Part shown: positions 1 to 8,460 of the stretch, piece after piece
How positions within the stretch are numbered: position 1 is the stretch's first letter
How the letters are laid out: each line of letters opens with the position of its first letter
Source of the DNA: Pontibacter liquoris
GTDB lineage: Bacteria; Bacteroidota; Bacteroidia; Cytophagales; Hymenobacteraceae
NCBI RefSeq assembly: GCF_022758235.1
Contig: NZ_JALEBG010000001.1
Coordinates: forward strand, 558,001-622,000
Direction: 5' to 3'
Length of the DNA: 64,000 nucleotides
Notes under the pieces: model-generated
What the model was told of the DNA's origin: nothing
The model's input: only the letters and a program-made list of their open reading frames with translations
The model's database searches: none
Program-made: the position numbers and the translations under genes

Positions 1-47
1 CACAAGTATAAAAGAGGGGAAATAGGACAGGAATCCAATCCTGGCTG

Positions 48-545
48 TCAGACCAGTTCCTGCAGCAGGTTCGCTAAGTCGAGGGGTTTGGTATACATTT
101 CCAGCGAGCCGTCCGGCTTTTGTGGCCATTGTTCTTTGGGGCGATCCCAGTAGAGCTCCACGCCGTTTTTATCCGGATCATTGAGGTACAGGGCTTCCGA
201 AACGCCATGGTCCGAGGCACCGGTCAAGGGGTAGTTGGCCTCGAGTAAGCGCTGCAAAATGGCTGCCAGGTCTTTGCGGGTAGGGTAGAGAATGGCCGTA
301 TGAAACAAACCAACCCCGTTTCGGGGAGCTGGCGGGGCATTTTTGCTATACCACACGTTCAGCCCTATATGATGGTGGTAGCCGCCCGCCGATATAAAAG
401 CTGCCTCCTCGCCATAGTTGGTGGTCAGCTCAAAGCCCAGGATGCCGCAGTAAAAATCAAGTGAGCGCTGGAGGTCGGCCACCTTGAGGTGCACATGCCC
501 GATGCGGGTGTCTTTTGGAATAATATACGCCGGTTGGTTGCTCAT
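48..545 (-). CDS. VOC-family protein, catechol-2,3-dioxygenase-like
   Basis: A 165-aa glyoxalase/dioxygenase (VOC) fold protein, expected to be a cytoplasmic enzyme holding one divalent metal; its substrate cannot be read from sequence. Two beta-alpha-beta-beta-beta modules cover about residues 14-70 and 77-135. Candidate metal ligands are H17 (GHVHLKV), H82 (LFHTAIL) and E130 (NGVELYWDRP), so the site looks intact. The DPDKNGVELYWDRP stretch is typical of CatE-like members. The length is normal for a single paired VOC unit. It stands alone, about 180 bp from the gene on its upstream side, with no operon partner visible. Confidence 0.88.
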   Translation of the reverse strand: MSNQPAYIIPKDTRIGHVHLKVADLQRSLDFYCGILGFELTTNYGEEAAFISAGGYHHHIGLNVWYSKNAPPAPRNGVGLFHTAILYPTRKDLAAILQRLLEANYPLTGASDHGVSEALYLNDPDKNGVELYWDRPKEQWPQKPDGSLEMYTKPLDLANLLQELV

Positions 546-727
546 ACTTGTTTTTCTGCTTTGTGGGACCGTTGTACGTTTGTACGTCAGTGCGAAGTAT
601 AAGATGGCGGTAGGGCCAGGGTGATGGCCCTACCGCCCAGATGACCGCATAACAGGCTGCAGAAATCCCCTCCGTCCTGCACATTATTTGCAACCAGCCT
701 GGACGTAGTCGCACAATCTCAGCCACC

Positions 728-1324
728 TTACAAGCCGGCAATTTTTTGCTGAAGACAATGGTATTCGTAAGCAATAGCAGAGTCGCCTGTATCTTCGAGG
801 GTGCGCACTACCTTTTTAAAGGAGCCATCCGGGAAAAAGAAGTAGCGCAGGTGCAGCTCCTGGTCCTGTTTTCTTCTTTTGCCGTTTAACTGCCACTGCC
901 GCTTCAGGGGTTCCAGGTCTATCATAGCGAAGTCGGGGTCCCATTTGCCTGCAAACATGACGGTGGCATGCCCTTCCGTGTCGTACTGCACAAACTCAAA
1001 GCGGCTTTTGTTTGTGTCGTAGCGCAGCATCCCTTCTACGTGCTTTACAGAGCCATCCGGTTGTTCAATATCAAACTCCTCGCGCAAGGCCTTGTTTTGG
1101 TGCAGGCTGTAGCGTACCGTACCCGATGTTTCAAAAAAACGCTGCTGCTCCGGCTGCCAGATGAGCGTTTTTACCATGCGGGTGCCATACATCCTGTTAA
1201 AGAGGCTCATGGCGTTTTTAAGAGTAAAGCTTTTGCTTTTTTGTGCCTGCGTGGTTACAGGCATTGTTGCGGCCAGCAGCAAAGCGGCCAGCAGAAAAAT
1301 TACGGTCTTTTTCATAGCTTTCAT
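728..1324 (-). CDS. Secreted hypothetical protein, DUF1579-like
   Basis: A 198-aa exported protein of unknown function. Residues 1-28 form a signal peptide (MKAMKK, a leucine/alanine core, then TTQAQ) with a likely signal peptidase I site after AQA. The mature part is rich in short beta-strand patterns, with motifs such as SGTVRYSLHQNKALREEF and GMLRYDTNKSRFEF. These resemble the beta-barrel DUF1579 family, which carries a GYDN-type turn, but the match is from memory and weak. Translation may start at either of two in-frame ATGs four codons apart. No operon partner: the signalling operon ends 330 bp upstream of it on the same strand. Confidence 0.7.
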   Translation of the reverse strand: MKAMKKTVIFLLAALLLAATMPVTTQAQKSKSFTLKNAMSLFNRMYGTRMVKTLIWQPEQQRFFETSGTVRYSLHQNKALREEFDIEQPDGSVKHVEGMLRYDTNKSRFEFVQYDTEGHATVMFAGKWDPDFAMIDLEPLKRQWQLNGKRRKQDQELHLRYFFFPDGSFKKVVRTLEDTGDSAIAYEYHCLQQKIAGL

Positions 1325-1554
1325 TTATTTAGGTGATAGTAGTCGCGCTGGTATTGGTCCGGTGTAATGGGCCGGAGAACAGTATAAAGATAGATTGGGA
1401 AAAGGGAGGGTTGCTTTGTTTAGACAAACAGGATAAAAAATAGGCTTTATCCTGTAATTGTTTTTACCAACACGGCAAGGCCTTGCTGCCTTATCGACGA
1501 AACAGCCGAAGTAGGGGGAAAGTAAGTCTCGTAATGGCGGTTTATAAATAATAT

Positions 1555-1596
1555 TCCCCTGCAACTGATATCTTTCCCGAAATCAGTTGCAGGGGA
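1555..1596. terminator. Perfect 15-bp hairpin downstream of the DUF4249 gene
   Basis: TCCCCTGCAACTGAT (1555-1569) pairs perfectly with ATCAGTTGCAGGGGA (1582-1596) around a 12-nt loop. It sits about 60 bp beyond the stop of the signalling operon. In the minus direction it is followed by an AT-rich stretch rather than a clean U-run, so it may be a terminator, an mRNA 3'-end stabiliser or a cruciform. Confidence 0.6.
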
Positions 1597-1657
1597 GTAT
1601 AGCGCAGGATGTACACAAACAGCCTTTATAGCTGCAGGAGTAGAGAGGTGGCGATCA

Positions 1658-2506
1658 TTAAGGTTTTATAGCCAATGTAAGGGCATTGTAGCCTGCAAAA
1701 ATTCCCATGCCATTTTGAATGTTGTTGGCTACGGGCCCGGGCGGAGTGGCAAAGTTATCTCGGTACGACTGCTTTTCGAGCGTTCTGGCATAGGCATAGT
1801 ACTCCCGCGTGATATGAGCAACACGCAGGTAGGTGGTTTGCTTGGGCGAGTTGTCCAGGTGCACCCACAGGGTAACGGTTTGACCTTCAAAAAGCTTATC
1901 GCTGAAAAAATAGCGGTCTTCCAGGCTAAACTCACTCTCTACGGGATCGGCCAGCTTAAGGCCCACGGATCTGTTATACGGCTTACTTTCCGTATGGCTT
2001 GTATCGGGAGTATAGGCTTGCAGATAATAATAATTCTCCTGCCCCGGCGTGTCGGCCAGGGTAAAACTAACGCTGATAGTCGGGCCTTCCCAGGCTGTAG
2101 GTGCTACAGCCGTATTCTGGAGATCACGGATAACAGGTGCAGAGGGGATAAACGCGCTGGCCTGAGCAGGGGCAAAGCCCGGGGCTGCTACATGCAGCTC
2201 ATAGTGCTGCAGAGGGAGGGGCTTCTGATCGGTTTTGTAAATACCATTGCCCCTGTGATGTAACGTATGCAAAGGCTGCCCAGCCTGGTAGACCTGTACG
2301 GTTGCATCCGGCAGCTGCTGGTACGTTACATGATCAAAGGCGCTCTGGTTGGCGCTCACATCGACTGTAAACAGGCTGTCTGGGTTGATAACGGCGTTTA
2401 CAACCAGCTTTGGCTCGTGTGCAGGCAACGGCGTCTCTACGATTGTTTCGCAACTGGTAAGTATAGAAAACAGGCAAAGCAGTAGCTTATACTTTATTTG
2501 CTTCAT
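1658..2506 (-). CDS. DUF4249-domain lipoprotein
   Basis: A 282-aa outer-membrane-associated lipoprotein of the DUF4249 family, which in Bacteroidota is commonly encoded next to TonB-dependent receptors. The N-terminus has a hydrophobic signal and lipobox (ILTSC, Cys about 19). An Ig-like/beta-sandwich half follows with the family-typical PKLVVNAVINPDSLFTVDVS near residue 33, and a second half with YYYLQAY. It lies 11 bp after the receptor gene and is the last gene of the sigma / anti-sigma / receptor / DUF4249 unit. It probably forms the extracellular partner of that receptor; the ligand is unknown. Confidence 0.88.
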   Translation of the reverse strand: MKQIKYKLLLCLFSILTSCETIVETPLPAHEPKLVVNAVINPDSLFTVDVSANQSAFDHVTYQQLPDATVQVYQAGQPLHTLHHRGNGIYKTDQKPLPLQHYELHVAAPGFAPAQASAFIPSAPVIRDLQNTAVAPTAWEGPTISVSFTLADTPGQENYYYLQAYTPDTSHTESKPYNRSVGLKLADPVESEFSLEDRYFFSDKLFEGQTVTLWVHLDNSPKQTTYLRVAHITREYYAYARTLEKQSYRDNFATPPGPVANNIQNGMGIFAGYNALTLAIKP

Positions 2507-2517
2507 TGGTAATCAAT

Positions 2518-5151
2518 TTAAAATTTGAAACCATAGCTGCATGAAGGAAGCACCGGAAATAGCGAGACCTGGTACAAGTGGCGCCGGGAGCTTCCTTCTC
2601 CGCCCGAGCTTGGTTGGCTAAGATGCATGAAGTATGGATTTTTGCGGTTATAAGCATTATACACGGCTATATTCCAGCTGCGCTCGCCCCATTTCTTCTT
2701 TTTGGTGTGTGTCAGGCTCAGGTCCAGCCGGTGGTAGGCGGGCATGCGGTAATTGTTGCGTTCGCCCAGGTAATCGACCGTTTCTACGGAAGGGCTCCAG
2801 CCCTCGGGATTATAGACAGGTTCATGATAGGCTTTGTAACTGGAAGAAGGCAAGGTTGTTACATAGCCGGTACGATACGTCCAGCTGCCGCCTATACTAA
2901 GCTTCTCTGTGAGCTGCTGATTGACCACAAGCGAGAGGCTGTGGCGGCTGTCGTAAGTATAAGGGTACTTCTGGTTAAAATTGATACTATCCATTTGCCG
3001 CCAGGCCCAGGATAAGGTATAAGCCAGCCAGCCGGTGGTGTTTCCCTGCCGTTTGCGCAGCAGCCACTCCGAACCGTAGCTCCAGCCTTTGCCACACACG
3101 ACACGTGTTTCGTAGGGCGGCGACACAAAATTGGCGAAGTTCGTCTCAGGGCCACTGCGGAAGAACTCACCAATAAAATCGGCGCCATCCTTAAACTCAG
3201 CCACGTCCTGCATCGCTTTATAGTATAAATCTGATGTTAGCTCCCAGTGCTGCCCCAACACGGTAGCAGCGCCCAGCGTGGCCTGCCAGGAGCGTTGCGG
3301 CTTTACTTTAGCAGTGGCTGGTACCCAGATGTCGGTGGGCGTACCGGTGGAAGTATTACTTAGCAGGTGCAGGTACTGGGCCATGGTAGCATAAGAGGCA
3401 CGTATACTTAGGCCTGATGCAGCAGTATAGCCCAGCGCTAGGCGCGGCTGCAGCGAAGTATAAAATTTTCCTTTAACAGAGAAACCCGAAAAGTGCAGCC
3501 TCAGCGTTGCCTGCAGGCGCTCGCTCAGCTGTACACGGTCATCGGCATAAGTATAAAATTCGTGCGCTCGGATGGAGGCGAAAGCGTCGGTGGTGAGGGT
3601 ATCTGTATCTGTTCGGAGCGAAGTAACCTCCGGTCGGAAGGTATGATAGGTATAGTTGCCGCCAAACCCCACGCTGTGGCGGGCATGGGGTAGGTAATCA
3701 AAATCAGCTTTGGCGCCCCAATCCGTTATGCCGGAACTATAGTCTACGAAGCGGTTCAGCTGCGGGCTTTGCACTTCTGTCTGTTGCGCAAAGCGGTAGC
3801 GGCTGTAGGTGAGGGTAGTGTTGCTGAAAAGTTTCGGCCCGAAGACGTGGTTCCAGCGGAGGGCGGAAGTGATATTGCCCCAGTGCATTTTATACTTTTG
3901 CATCTCATCACCGCCAGCATTATAGAATTCCTGCTTATCCGAGAAGCTGTCATGGCCGCTGTACACGCTCAGGTACAGCCTGTCGGAGGAGGAGAAAGTA
4001 TGATTGATTTTGGCATTGAGGTCGTAGAAGTTATAACGGCTGATGTCTTCCCCGCTAATGGCTGCTGCGGCTGTCGTAAGCGCATCGAGGTAAGTGCGTC
4101 GTGCCGCCACCAGGAATGACGTTTTCTCATTTCTGACAGGCCCCTCCAGCAGCAGCCTGGAAGAAATCAACCCTACAGCCCCAGCTCCGGCAAATTGCCG
4201 GTTATTGCCCTCCTTCAGCTGCGCATCCACCACCGACGAGAGCCTGCCGCCATATGGCGCCGGAAATCCTCCTTTTATCAGCTCCACCGACTTGAGGGCA
4301 TCCGGGTTAAACACCGAAAACATACCAAGCAGGTGCGATACATTGTATACCGGCACACCGTCCTGCAGAATTAGGTTCTGGTCGGGGCTGCCGCCCCGAA
4401 CGATCAGGTCGGAAGATCCTTCACGGCCTGCCAGCACGCCGGGCATCAGCTGCATTGCTTTTACGGCATCAGCTTCGCCCAGCAGGCGCGGCAGCTGCTT
4501 TACCTCGGAGCCGCGCATGCTAAGCCGGTTGGCCTGCTCCAGGTCTGTTGCTTTTTCTGCTACTATACTCACTTCCTGCATTTCGTTAGCGAGAGGCTGA
4601 AGCGCCAGTTGGAGTGTTGTATCTGAGGTTAAATGCTGAAGCGAAAGAATAAGCGGCTCATACCCCAGATAACGCACCTGCACCTGCATCGTACCCGCAG
4701 GCACGGTTATACTATAAAAGCCATAGATGTTGGAGGTGGTACCGGCAGTGCCATTTGCGATAACAGCCCCTGGCAGGTTTTCGCCGGAAGTTGTATCGGT
4801 TACATGCCCGCTAAGCGTAACGCGGGTTTTCTTTTCTTTTTTAACAGGCCCAAGTATAACTTGGTTACCAACAATGGAATAGCCCGTGTTGGTATGTTGC
4901 AACAGTTTGTCCAGCACCTGGCGTAGCGGCTGGTTCTCTGCATTTATACTTACTTGAGTCTGCAGGGGCACCAGGTCGTTGCCATAGGAAAAGGCTATAT
5001 TATACTTTTTTGATAGAGCTGAGAGTACCTCCTGCAGCGGAACAGATGTCTTGCTAACAGACACCCGCCGGTCCAGTATGGAGGTTTGTGCCAGTACTGA
5101 AAAAGCAAGGCAGAGCCAGCCTATGCCCAGGCATAGTAATCGTTTGTTCAT
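2518..5151 (-). CDS. TonB-dependent receptor with STN and carboxypeptidase-like domains
   Basis: An 877-aa outer-membrane receptor. Order of domains: signal peptide (1-21, ending VLAQ), STN signalling domain (about 33-98, containing SVPLQEVLSALSKKYNIAFSYG), a CarboxypepD_reg-like beta-sandwich (about 112-185, HVTDTTSGENLPGAVI), the plug (about 200-320, with IVRGGSPDQNLILQDGVPVYN), then a beta-barrel ending in aromatic F as outer-membrane proteins do. The STN domain is what FecA-type transducers use to pass the ligand-bound state to a FecR anti-sigma protein, and exactly such a gene lies 26 bp upstream. Substrate is not deducible; no siderophore or polysaccharide genes are adjacent. Confidence 0.93.
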   Translation of the reverse strand: MNKRLLCLGIGWLCLAFSVLAQTSILDRRVSVSKTSVPLQEVLSALSKKYNIAFSYGNDLVPLQTQVSINAENQPLRQVLDKLLQHTNTGYSIVGNQVILGPVKKEKKTRVTLSGHVTDTTSGENLPGAVIANGTAGTTSNIYGFYSITVPAGTMQVQVRYLGYEPLILSLQHLTSDTTLQLALQPLANEMQEVSIVAEKATDLEQANRLSMRGSEVKQLPRLLGEADAVKAMQLMPGVLAGREGSSDLIVRGGSPDQNLILQDGVPVYNVSHLLGMFSVFNPDALKSVELIKGGFPAPYGGRLSSVVDAQLKEGNNRQFAGAGAVGLISSRLLLEGPVRNEKTSFLVAARRTYLDALTTAAAAISGEDISRYNFYDLNAKINHTFSSSDRLYLSVYSGHDSFSDKQEFYNAGGDEMQKYKMHWGNITSALRWNHVFGPKLFSNTTLTYSRYRFAQQTEVQSPQLNRFVDYSSGITDWGAKADFDYLPHARHSVGFGGNYTYHTFRPEVTSLRTDTDTLTTDAFASIRAHEFYTYADDRVQLSERLQATLRLHFSGFSVKGKFYTSLQPRLALGYTAASGLSIRASYATMAQYLHLLSNTSTGTPTDIWVPATAKVKPQRSWQATLGAATVLGQHWELTSDLYYKAMQDVAEFKDGADFIGEFFRSGPETNFANFVSPPYETRVVCGKGWSYGSEWLLRKRQGNTTGWLAYTLSWAWRQMDSINFNQKYPYTYDSRHSLSLVVNQQLTEKLSIGGSWTYRTGYVTTLPSSSYKAYHEPVYNPEGWSPSVETVDYLGERNNYRMPAYHRLDLSLTHTKKKKWGERSWNIAVYNAYNRKNPYFMHLSQPSSGGEGSSRRHLYQVSLFPVLPSCSYGFKF

Positions 5152-5177
5152 ATCTTGGGTTTAAGAATGAGTTTGCT

Positions 5178-6170
5178 TTACCGGCAGCCTTCCCCGGCTA
5201 GTATATAAGTATGGTCGTTTTGCTTGGTGCTCCGGACTTGCAGCGATACTTCCAGAACTTGCAGCACCTCCTGCAGGTTGTCGCCCCGGAATGTGCCGGT
5301 GAAGCGGCAATTTCCAACGGCCGGGCTCTGGAGCTCCAGTTTTACATGGTAATAGCGCTCCAATACAGCCAGCACCTCTTGTAGAGGCTCCCCGTTAAAT
5401 TGCAGCTCATGCGTTTTCCAGGCCCAGGCGTTTTTATCTGTAAGGCTATACTTGCGGATGCTGTTTTGTTGCGTGTTCAGGGTTGCGGCATAGCCGGGTG
5501 TTACAATAACCCGGGCAGCGCCGTTGATGGCTGTAAAAGCTACTCTTCCGGTGGCTACGGCAAGTTCGACTTCTGCGCCGGGGTAAGCTCGTAAGTTAAA
5601 AGAAGTGCCCAGTACCTGTGTTTTTGTCGCTTCTGTTTCGATAACGAAAGGGTGCTGCGGATTTCTTGTCACCTCGAAAAATGCCTCACCTTTTAGATAT
5701 ACTTCCCGCTGCCTGCCGTCAAAATCAGGGTCATAGGCAAGTGTACTTTCTTTGTTGAGCCATACCCGGCTGCTGTCCGGAAGTATAACCGTTATTTGTT
5801 TGTTGCCGGACGCCACAACTTGCATCCCATAAAAAGGAAAGAAGTATAGCTTTATAACCCAGGCCAGCCCGATAAGTATAGCAACGGAAGCAGCCACGCG
5901 CAGCACCTGGCGGTACAGCGGAATGACGTTTGCCTCCTTCACTTGCGAGGACTGCTGCAGCCTGGACCGTATTTTCTGCCAGGCAGCATCCGTGTCGGGA
6001 GCCGGGGCAGTAGCGGGCGTTGTCAGGTGCCAGAGCTGTTGCTGCAATTTGTACTGCGCTTCGTGCGCCGGATCCTGTGCTAACCAGTGGCGCAGCGCTT
6101 TCTCTTCGGCAGGCGTTGCCTTGCCTTCCAAGCTTTTAGCGGCTATGTCCCAGTAGTAGTTGCTCTCCAT
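5178..6170 (-). CDS. FecR-family anti-sigma factor (DUF4974 C-terminus)
   Basis: Inner-membrane anti-sigma regulator. I place the start at the ATG giving MESNYYWDIAAKSLEGKATP (330 aa), because this matches normal FecR N-termini; an upstream ATG at 6239 would add 23 unlikely residues. Residues 1-85 are the cytoplasmic sigma-binding part (ATPAEEKALRHWLAQDP), one membrane helix follows (about 105-125, VLRVAASVAILIGLAWVIKLY), then the periplasmic FecR domain (SGNKQITVILPDSSRVWLNK) and a C-terminal DUF4974 domain (LQEVLAVLERYYHVKLEL) that has an STN-like fold. It should hold the sigma factor encoded upstream until the receptor signals. Confidence 0.93.
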   Translation of the reverse strand: MESNYYWDIAAKSLEGKATPAEEKALRHWLAQDPAHEAQYKLQQQLWHLTTPATAPAPDTDAAWQKIRSRLQQSSQVKEANVIPLYRQVLRVAASVAILIGLAWVIKLYFFPFYGMQVVASGNKQITVILPDSSRVWLNKESTLAYDPDFDGRQREVYLKGEAFFEVTRNPQHPFVIETEATKTQVLGTSFNLRAYPGAEVELAVATGRVAFTAINGAARVIVTPGYAATLNTQQNSIRKYSLTDKNAWAWKTHELQFNGEPLQEVLAVLERYYHVKLELQSPAVGNCRFTGTFRGDNLQEVLQVLEVSLQVRSTKQNDHTYILAGEGCR

Positions 6171-6316
6171 GGCACGACGTGCAGGTTGAAAATAGATGAA
6201 TCTTTTAAGTAACAAGTAGTAGGCTGGCAATCCATTCAAGAAGTCTTGTGCTGCATGTCCTGCTACCTATACCACTTTTATTAATGACAGTTGAAAGTAC
6301 AGGTACCGCTACGCCA

Positions 6317-6862
6317 TCAGGAAAAAAATCTGAAAATAATTTGGCAGACCACCAGAAGCAGGCTCAGTAGCACCTTCCGAAGTATAGCAAGCGCTTTTTT
6401 GATGTGGTTATCCACCGTATTGGGGGAGATGTTCAGGAAAGCAGCAATTTCTTTGTGGCTCATTTCCTCGTAGCGGCTTAGCAGGAAGACTTTCCTGCAC
6501 ATGGGCGGCAGCGCATCTATACTTTGCTGTACTTTTTTCTGCAATTCCTGCAGCTCCAGTTCCTGCCCGGCGGGTGTAGTTTGGTCTTGTTCCTGCTGGT
6601 ATTGCTTTGCTATTTCCCATCTTCGTTTCTGGGAGCCGGCATAGTTCAGGGCTTTGTTAATAGCAGCCCGGTGCAGATAGGCCTCCGGGTTATCGATGGC
6701 CTGCCCGTCTTTCTTGTTCCAGAACTGTACGAACACCTCCTGCACCAGGTCCTCGGTCGCATCCATATCACCCAGCATGCGGTGCACGCGCTGGCACAGG
6801 CGCTTGTAGTTGCGCCGGAACAGGGTTTCGTACTCCTGTAAGTTTTGTGATGGATTAGACAT
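6317..6862 (-). CDS. ECF RNA polymerase sigma-70 factor (FecI-like)
   Basis: A 181-aa extracytoplasmic-function sigma factor. Region 2 lies at about 12-78 (YETLFRRNYKRLCQRVHRML, DATEDLVQEVFVQFW) and region 4 at about 112-165 (IDALPPMCRKVFLLSRYEEM, SHKEIAAFLNISPNTVDNHI helix-turn-helix). It heads a four-gene minus-strand unit with FecR, TonB receptor and DUF4249 lipoprotein and presumably activates transcription of that unit. A hydrophobic C-terminal tail (LLSLLLVVCQIIFRFFS) is unusual for the family and could anchor it at the membrane. The gap to the FecR start is about 145 bp. Confidence 0.93.
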   Translation of the reverse strand: MSNPSQNLQEYETLFRRNYKRLCQRVHRMLGDMDATEDLVQEVFVQFWNKKDGQAIDNPEAYLHRAAINKALNYAGSQKRRWEIAKQYQQEQDQTTPAGQELELQELQKKVQQSIDALPPMCRKVFLLSRYEEMSHKEIAAFLNISPNTVDNHIKKALAILRKVLLSLLLVVCQIIFRFFS

Positions 6863-7060
6863 GATGCAGGTAAACGCAGGCTAAAGTATGAATTCCTGCG
6901 GATTTATTTAAAATGCTTTATGTCGGATGGCTGCAGAAGCTTTTTAGGAACCAGCGCTAGTACAGCGCTGTTGGGCAGGCAGAAGCTGCCGCTAAGCGCA
7001 TGTTGCGGCCCATCGGTCTAAAACAAACCGGGGCACAGTAGCGGCATGCAGCAGAAAGTA

Positions 7061-7068
7061 TACCTTTG
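7061..7068 (+). promoter_or_regulatory. Candidate -7 element TACCTTTG before the LytS gene
   Basis: TACCTTTG matches the Bacteroidota -7 consensus TAnnTTTG. It ends only four bases before the ATG at 7073, so transcription from it would give a nearly leaderless message. No convincing -33 TTG lies at the right distance, so the site may be coincidental. Confidence 0.35.
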
Positions 7069-7072
7069 TAAA

Positions 7073-8185
7073 ATGGAGATAAAGTTGACCGCGGCCAGCA
7101 CCCTGGAGGCTGGCACCACCTGGAGCCTGCCCGAAGTACGCAACATCACGCAAAGCCGCGTGGTGCAGCATGTGTTCTTCTGGGTAGTATACGTGGTGTT
7201 TTTTGGTTTGCTCTACGGCAGCTACATCGATGACTACTACAATGCCTTTATGGTGGAGCTAGTAGAGCTGCCTTTTAAAATCGGACTGGTATACTTTAAC
7301 ATGTACTACCTGATGCCGCGCTACTTGCTGCAAAAGCGCTACCTGGAGTTCTTTTTCTACCTGCTCTTGCTCATGGCCCTGATCACGGCGCTGATGCAGT
7401 TTGTGTTGCTGCCTTTTCTCATCCACCCGATGTTTTGCCCCACCACCTGCACCGAAGACAACCTGACCTTTTACCGCTTTGTAAAGAACGGCGTCAACAT
7501 CAGTTATGTGGTGGCCATTACGGCTGTGATCGCGCTGCTCAAGAACTGGTACAGCCACCAGCAGGCGGCCCGCGATCTGACCCAGGACAAGCTCGAAGCG
7601 GAGCTGAAGGTGCTCAAAGGCCAGATCCACCCGCACTTCCTCTTCAACACGCTCAATAGTTTATACTCGCTCACGCTGAAGAAATCGGATAACGCGCCCG
7701 AAGTAGTCCTCAAACTCTCGAGCCTGATGGATTATATGCTGTATGCTGCCAATGCTGCCACCGTGCCCCTGGAAAAAGAACTTGAATACATCCGCAATTA
7801 TATTTCGCTGGAGCGCATCCGCTATGGCGAACGCGTGGACGTGTGCTTTACCGAGACCGGAAGTATAACCGGCCGGCAGGTAGCGCCCATGATGTTGCTG
7901 CCCTTCGTGGAAAATGCCTTTAAGCATGGTGTGAGCACCGAAACCGGAAATGCCTGGATCCGCATCGATGTGAAAGTGCAGGAAAATAAATTGGTGCTGC
8001 TGGTGGAGAACTGCAAATGCGGCGAGCGGGCCAGCCACTCTACCCGCGACATGGCCTCCGGCATTGGCCTTAAAAACCTGCGCCGCCGCCTGGAGCTGCT
8101 CTACGAAGGCTGCTATACCCTGGAAACTGAAGACGAGCCCGACAGCTATGCGGCGCGCCTGGAGCTGGACCTGGGGGAGGAGTAA
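7073..8185 (+). CDS. LytS/YehU-type sensor histidine kinase
   Basis: A 370-aa membrane sensor kinase (His_kinase plus HATPase_c). I use the ATG giving MEIKLTAAS; an ATG 27 bp earlier is possible. Four membrane helices occupy about residues 30-160, with no extracellular domain of size. The phosphoacceptor region is LKGQIHPHFLFNTLNSLYSL (conserved His of HPHFLFN near 188), followed by the ATP-binding N-box (LLPFVENAFKHG) and G-box (GIGLKNLRRRLELLY). The partner is the LytTR response regulator 275 bp downstream on the same strand. The signal is unknown; such Bacteroidota kinases usually sense through the membrane helices. Confidence 0.93.
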   Translation: MEIKLTAASTLEAGTTWSLPEVRNITQSRVVQHVFFWVVYVVFFGLLYGSYIDDYYNAFMVELVELPFKIGLVYFNMYYLMPRYLLQKRYLEFFFYLLLLMALITALMQFVLLPFLIHPMFCPTTCTEDNLTFYRFVKNGVNISYVVAITAVIALLKNWYSHQQAARDLTQDKLEAELKVLKGQIHPHFLFNTLNSLYSLTLKKSDNAPEVVLKLSSLMDYMLYAANAATVPLEKELEYIRNYISLERIRYGERVDVCFTETGSITGRQVAPMMLLPFVENAFKHGVSTETGNAWIRIDVKVQENKLVLLVENCKCGERASHSTRDMASGIGLKNLRRRLELLYEGCYTLETEDEPDSYAARLELDLGEE

Positions 8186-8229
8186 GGTACTAAGCACCCG
8201 TACAGGTTAATGATCCTTCTTCTGTCGCG

Positions 8230-8388
8230 CTTTCGGATTTGTAAGCCGAAAGTTTTTAAAGTTCTAATTATCAGGATTTATAATCCGCTTTTATACTTTG
8301 CGCGTTACTGTAATGCTGCTGCAAAGCAGCCAGGCATCGGATGGCAGTTCCTCGTAGTCCCTGTTTTCGGTTCACAAACCCGAAAAAC
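8230..8388. repeat. Cluster of REP-like hairpins in the kinase-regulator gap
   Basis: Several inverted repeats fall within 160 bp. CTTTCGG/CCGAAAG (8230-8236 with 8246-8252) has a 9-nt loop. GGATT-TAT-AATCC spans 8274-8286. GCTGCT-GCAA-AGCAGC lies near 8315. TTTTCGG/CCGAAAA (8364-8370 with 8380-8386) has a loop containing CACAAA. The first and last share the TTCGG/CCGAA stem. No coding sequence is credible here. The look is that of palindromic REP-type elements; function is unknown. Confidence 0.6.
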
Positions 8389-8460
8389 GGAATTGAGTAA
8401 ATGCCTCCGGCCGCAGTTTATACCTTACGAGCCCTTTATTTTTGTTTAGATACCTGAAAG

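Noticed and set aside
8210-8449. 79-codon plus-strand frame between kinase and regulator
   Set aside because: It runs through the hairpin cluster and has no domain, promoter or conserved composition; repeat DNA explains it better.
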